Shown here in pieces: positions 7,684 through 9,242 of a stretch of DNA of 9,242 nt. Each line of letters starts with the position of its first letter. Position 1 is the stretch's first letter. The notes under the pieces are model-generated. The model was not told the origin of the DNA and ran no database searches. It saw only the letters and a list, made by a program, of their open reading frames with translations. This stretch comes from Bog-756 sp036511155 (GTDB lineage: Bacteria > Actinomycetota > Acidimicrobiia > Acidimicrobiales > RAAP-2), in NCBI GenBank assembly GCA_036511155.1, contig DATCCR010000057.1, forward strand, positions 1 to 9,242, written 5' to 3'. A program made the translations under genes and the position numbers.

Positions 7684-7689
7684 TACAAT
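7684..7689 (+). promoter_or_regulatory. Candidate -10 element for the secreted-protein gene
   Basis: TACAAT is close to the sigma-70 consensus and sits in the most AT-rich stretch of the intergenic region. The -35 is weak (possibly CTGTCG at 7659-7664 with a long 19-bp spacer). If used, the mRNA would have an untranslated leader of about 135 bases, including the hairpin at 7742-7773. Confidence 0.38.
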
Positions 7690-7741
7690 CAGGCATCCCC
7701 CGTCGGACATCAGGCCGGCGGAATTCCCGGATAGTGCCGCC

Positions 7742-7773
7742 GTGTGGCGTGCCCCGGGCGCACCGCTCCACAC
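7742..7773 (+). other. Two-tier stem-loop in the secreted-protein leader
   Basis: The outer stem pairs GTGTGG (7742-7747) with CCACAC (7768-7773). The inner stem pairs GTGC (7749-7752) with GCAC (7760-7763) around a 7-base loop. An asymmetric internal loop of 1 and 4 bases separates the two. It ends 56 bases before the ATG and is not followed by a T run, so it is not an obvious terminator. It could be a structured 5' leader element; no known family is recognised. Confidence 0.3.
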
Positions 7774-7829
7774 CGACTGACTGGGCGACACACTCTGGCG
7801 GGTCCGAGGGACCCGGAATCGAGGGCACT

Positions 7830-9242
7830 ATGCACACTCTTCAGACGCCGACGCACCGGGGGCGCCTGCGCGCCCTCCTGGCCACCGGGATCGTACTGGT
7901 CGGCACGCTGGGTGCCGTGGGCGCCGCCGGGCTGGCCGCCACCCCCGCGGGTGCCACCTCGACCGTCACCTACGAAGCCAACGTGACCCAGCCCGGGCCC
8001 CTTTCCGCCAATTTCGCCCAGGTCCCGAACGGCGACGGATGGGCCATCGCCCTCTCGAGCACCCAGGTGTTCAACGTGGCCCACCATCAGCCGATCCTGA
8101 CCATCGCCTGTCACGTCCAGAGCAGCGCCTCGCTGTGCTGGCCGTCCTCGCCCACCAAGACGGTCATCAACGGAGCCAAGAACTACGCCACCCCGTCGGG
8201 CGCGGGCATGTACCTCGACCAGGCCACCGGCAAGCTCTACACCTACGCCACGCAGCTTCCGGACAACACGGCGGGCGTGGTGTGCATCGACACCAACCAG
8301 CCGGTGGCAGCCACCGGGGCCCAGTTGTTCTGTGGTTTCACTCCGCTGTCCGGTGTGGGCGACGCACCGACCACCTTCTTCGGGGGGACGTATTCCGGTA
8401 TGAGTGCACCGGTCCAGGTCGGCACGAACTGGTACGGATTCAACGAGGTTCCCTTCGTCGGAGCCGCGGCCGGCACCCACAGCACCGAGAACACCTTGCT
8501 GTGCTTCAGCCTCACCACCTTTGCGGCCTGCCCGAGCCAGCCCTACACCGTTCCGCTCGGTGGACTCACCGTCTCCGGATTCGCCACGGCACCGCCCACG
8601 GGCTCCACCGGCAGCCAGGTGATCATCCCGGTGGCTGGGACGATCGCGTCCGTCTCCACCAATGAGCTCGCCTGCTTCAACGATCAGACCGGGGCAACCT
8701 GCACCGGCTCGTGGCCCGTGTCCGTCGCAGGTCTGGCCGGTTCACCGTTCCCTCTGCTCAACGGGACCGGGACCGCTACCGGCGTCTGCCTGCCGATCGT
8801 CGGAAATCCCTGTTACTCGCTGTCCGGGGCCCTCGTGACGACTCCCGCACGCATGCCCGCGGCAATCGGGGCGAACGACCTGTACAACGGACCCGCTTTG
8901 GTGAACACGGCGACCGACCGGGTGTACGTCGCCAACATGACGACGGCCGCGGTGGACTGCTTCGACTACTCGACCGCCAGGTCGTGCACCAACTTCCCGA
9001 AGCCGATCTCCAACATGTACAGCCTGTACACGGTCAACGCCGATCCGTATCGGAACAACTGCCTATGGGTGAACTCCGACCACGGCGCTGCCCAGATCCA
9101 GAACTTCGACGAGACCTCCGGGGCGACCTGCGCCCCCGGCCCGATTCGATTCTTCGCCTCGAGTGCAGTCGATCCGACCGCTCCGACGTGTACGCCGACG
9201 TCGTACACCTCGATCCAGGTGACGAACCCGGCACACAGCTCC
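7830..9242 (+). CDS. Large secreted Cys-repeat protein, 3' end beyond window
   Basis: An open frame of 471 codons with no stop before the window edge; the C-terminus is missing. The ATG at 7830 follows GAGGG (7821-7825). The N-terminus is a classic Sec signal: basic residues up to R14, a hydrophobic core (about 15-37), then TPAGA ending at A42 with Thr-Ser following, the likely cleavage site. The mature part is rich in Thr, Ser, Gly, Ala and Asn. It holds paired cysteines 9 residues apart at 94/103, 225/234, 282/291 and 377/386, plus variants 152/168, 320/328 and a degenerate one ending at C434. The repeated pattern is C-F-[DNS]-x-x-T-x3-C. Segments such as DRVYVANMTTAAVDCFD (364-380) resemble blades of extracellular beta-propellers, so a disulfide-stapled propeller or beta-repeat exoprotein is my best structural guess. 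No catalytic motif or known domain is recognised. It is divergent from the aldolase gene with its own probable promoter. Confidence 0.85.
   Translation, partial: MHTLQTPTHRGRLRALLATGIVLVGTLGAVGAAGLAATPAGATSTVTYEANVTQPGPLSANFAQVPNGDGWAIALSSTQVFNVAHHQPILTIACHVQSSASLCWPSSPTKTVINGAKNYATPSGAGMYLDQATGKLYTYATQLPDNTAGVVCIDTNQPVAATGAQLFCGFTPLSGVGDAPTTFFGGTYSGMSAPVQVGTNWYGFNEVPFVGAAAGTHSTENTLLCFSLTTFAACPSQPYTVPLGGLTVSGFATAPPTGSTGSQVIIPVAGTIASVSTNELACFNDQTGATCTGSWPVSVAGLAGSPFPLLNGTGTATGVCLPIVGNPCYSLSGALVTTPARMPAAIGANDLYNGPALVNTATDRVYVANMTTAAVDCFDYSTARSCTNFPKPISNMYSLYTVNADPYRNNCLWVNSDHGAAQIQNFDETSGATCAPGPIRFFASSAVDPTAPTCTPTSYTSIQVTNPAHSS
8109..9131 (+). repeat. Recurring C-x8-C protein module
   Basis: Within the secreted protein, the motif C-F-[DNS]-x-x-T-x3-C appears as CFSLTTFAAC (225-234), CFNDQTGATC (282-291) and CFDYSTARSC (377-386). 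A looser copy, CHVQSSASLC, lies at 94-103, and NFDETSGATC (425-434) has lost its first cysteine. C152/C168 and C320/C328 are spacing variants. Distances between successive motif starts are about 58, 73, 57, 38, 57 and 48 residues. The DNA copies are diverged, so the repeat is old and held at protein level. Confidence 0.65.

Larger units (their letters stand above)
7512..7829. other. Divergent intergenic region
   Basis: These 318 bases separate the minus-strand aldolase gene from the plus-strand secreted-protein gene. Open frames here are short, shadow neighbouring genes or have unconvincing composition, so no small gene is called. It holds the ribosome sites and probable promoters of both flanking genes, a 6-bp hairpin at 7532-7550 and a two-tier hairpin at 7742-7773. 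The part around 7669-7690 is more AT-rich than its surroundings. I recognise no known riboswitch or RNA family. Confidence 0.6.

Noticed and set aside
7564..7791. 75-codon minus-strand frame in the divergent intergenic region
   Set aside because: No recognisable domain, no good ribosome site, and it would cover the putative promoter regions of both neighbours.
8039..8665. 208-codon plus-strand frame within the secreted-protein region
   Set aside because: It is the +2 shadow of the longer frame from 7830, which has a signal peptide, ribosome site and coherent repeats; this one is His/Arg/Gln-rich with none of these.

Overview
The window is GC-rich, densely packed bacterial DNA. Gene content points to an actinomycete, probably one outside the mycobacterial and streptomycete lines, such as an Acidimicrobiia member. 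The clues are a MerR regulator of the mycobacterial Rv1830 type next to glycine-cleavage genes, a deazaflavin (F420)-type oxidoreductase, many GTG/TTG starts, and a glycine decarboxylase split into two subunits. The lineage is inferred, since no rRNA or other marker gene is present.

Layout. Positions 1-176 hold no identifiable gene; they carry a possible -10 element and a 35-bp imperfect dyad just before the first gene. A plus-strand run of six genes follows: merR (177-743), a small PD-(D/E)XK-like hypothetical protein (740-1138, overlapping merR by 4 bp), gcvT (1164-2288), gcvPA (2354-3703), gcvPB (3703-5262, sharing one base with gcvPA) and a Ddn-family oxidoreductase (5275-5760). Two minus-strand genes converge on it: an EamA/DMT transporter (5798-6685) and, upstream of it, a class II aldolase/adducin-family protein (6747-7511). 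A 318-bp divergent intergenic region (7512-7829) separates these from a secreted, cysteine-repeat protein starting at 7830 and still open at the window end.

How the genes work together. GcvT (T-protein) and GcvPA/GcvPB (P-protein) supply two of the four components of the glycine cleavage system, which converts glycine to CO2, NH3 and 5,10-methylene-THF. GcvH and the lipoamide dehydrogenase are not in the window. The MerR gene is in the position of its mycobacterial counterpart near gcv and may control the cluster, itself, or distant genes. The nuclease-fold-like protein is translationally coupled to MerR and has no known role. The aldolase/transporter pair may be one transcription unit but shows no evident link to glycine metabolism.

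The least ordinary parts are the secreted protein with a recurring C-x8-C module, the PD-(D/E)XK-like protein whose core lysine is replaced by threonine, the dyad in front of merR, and the leaderless-looking start of gcvT.
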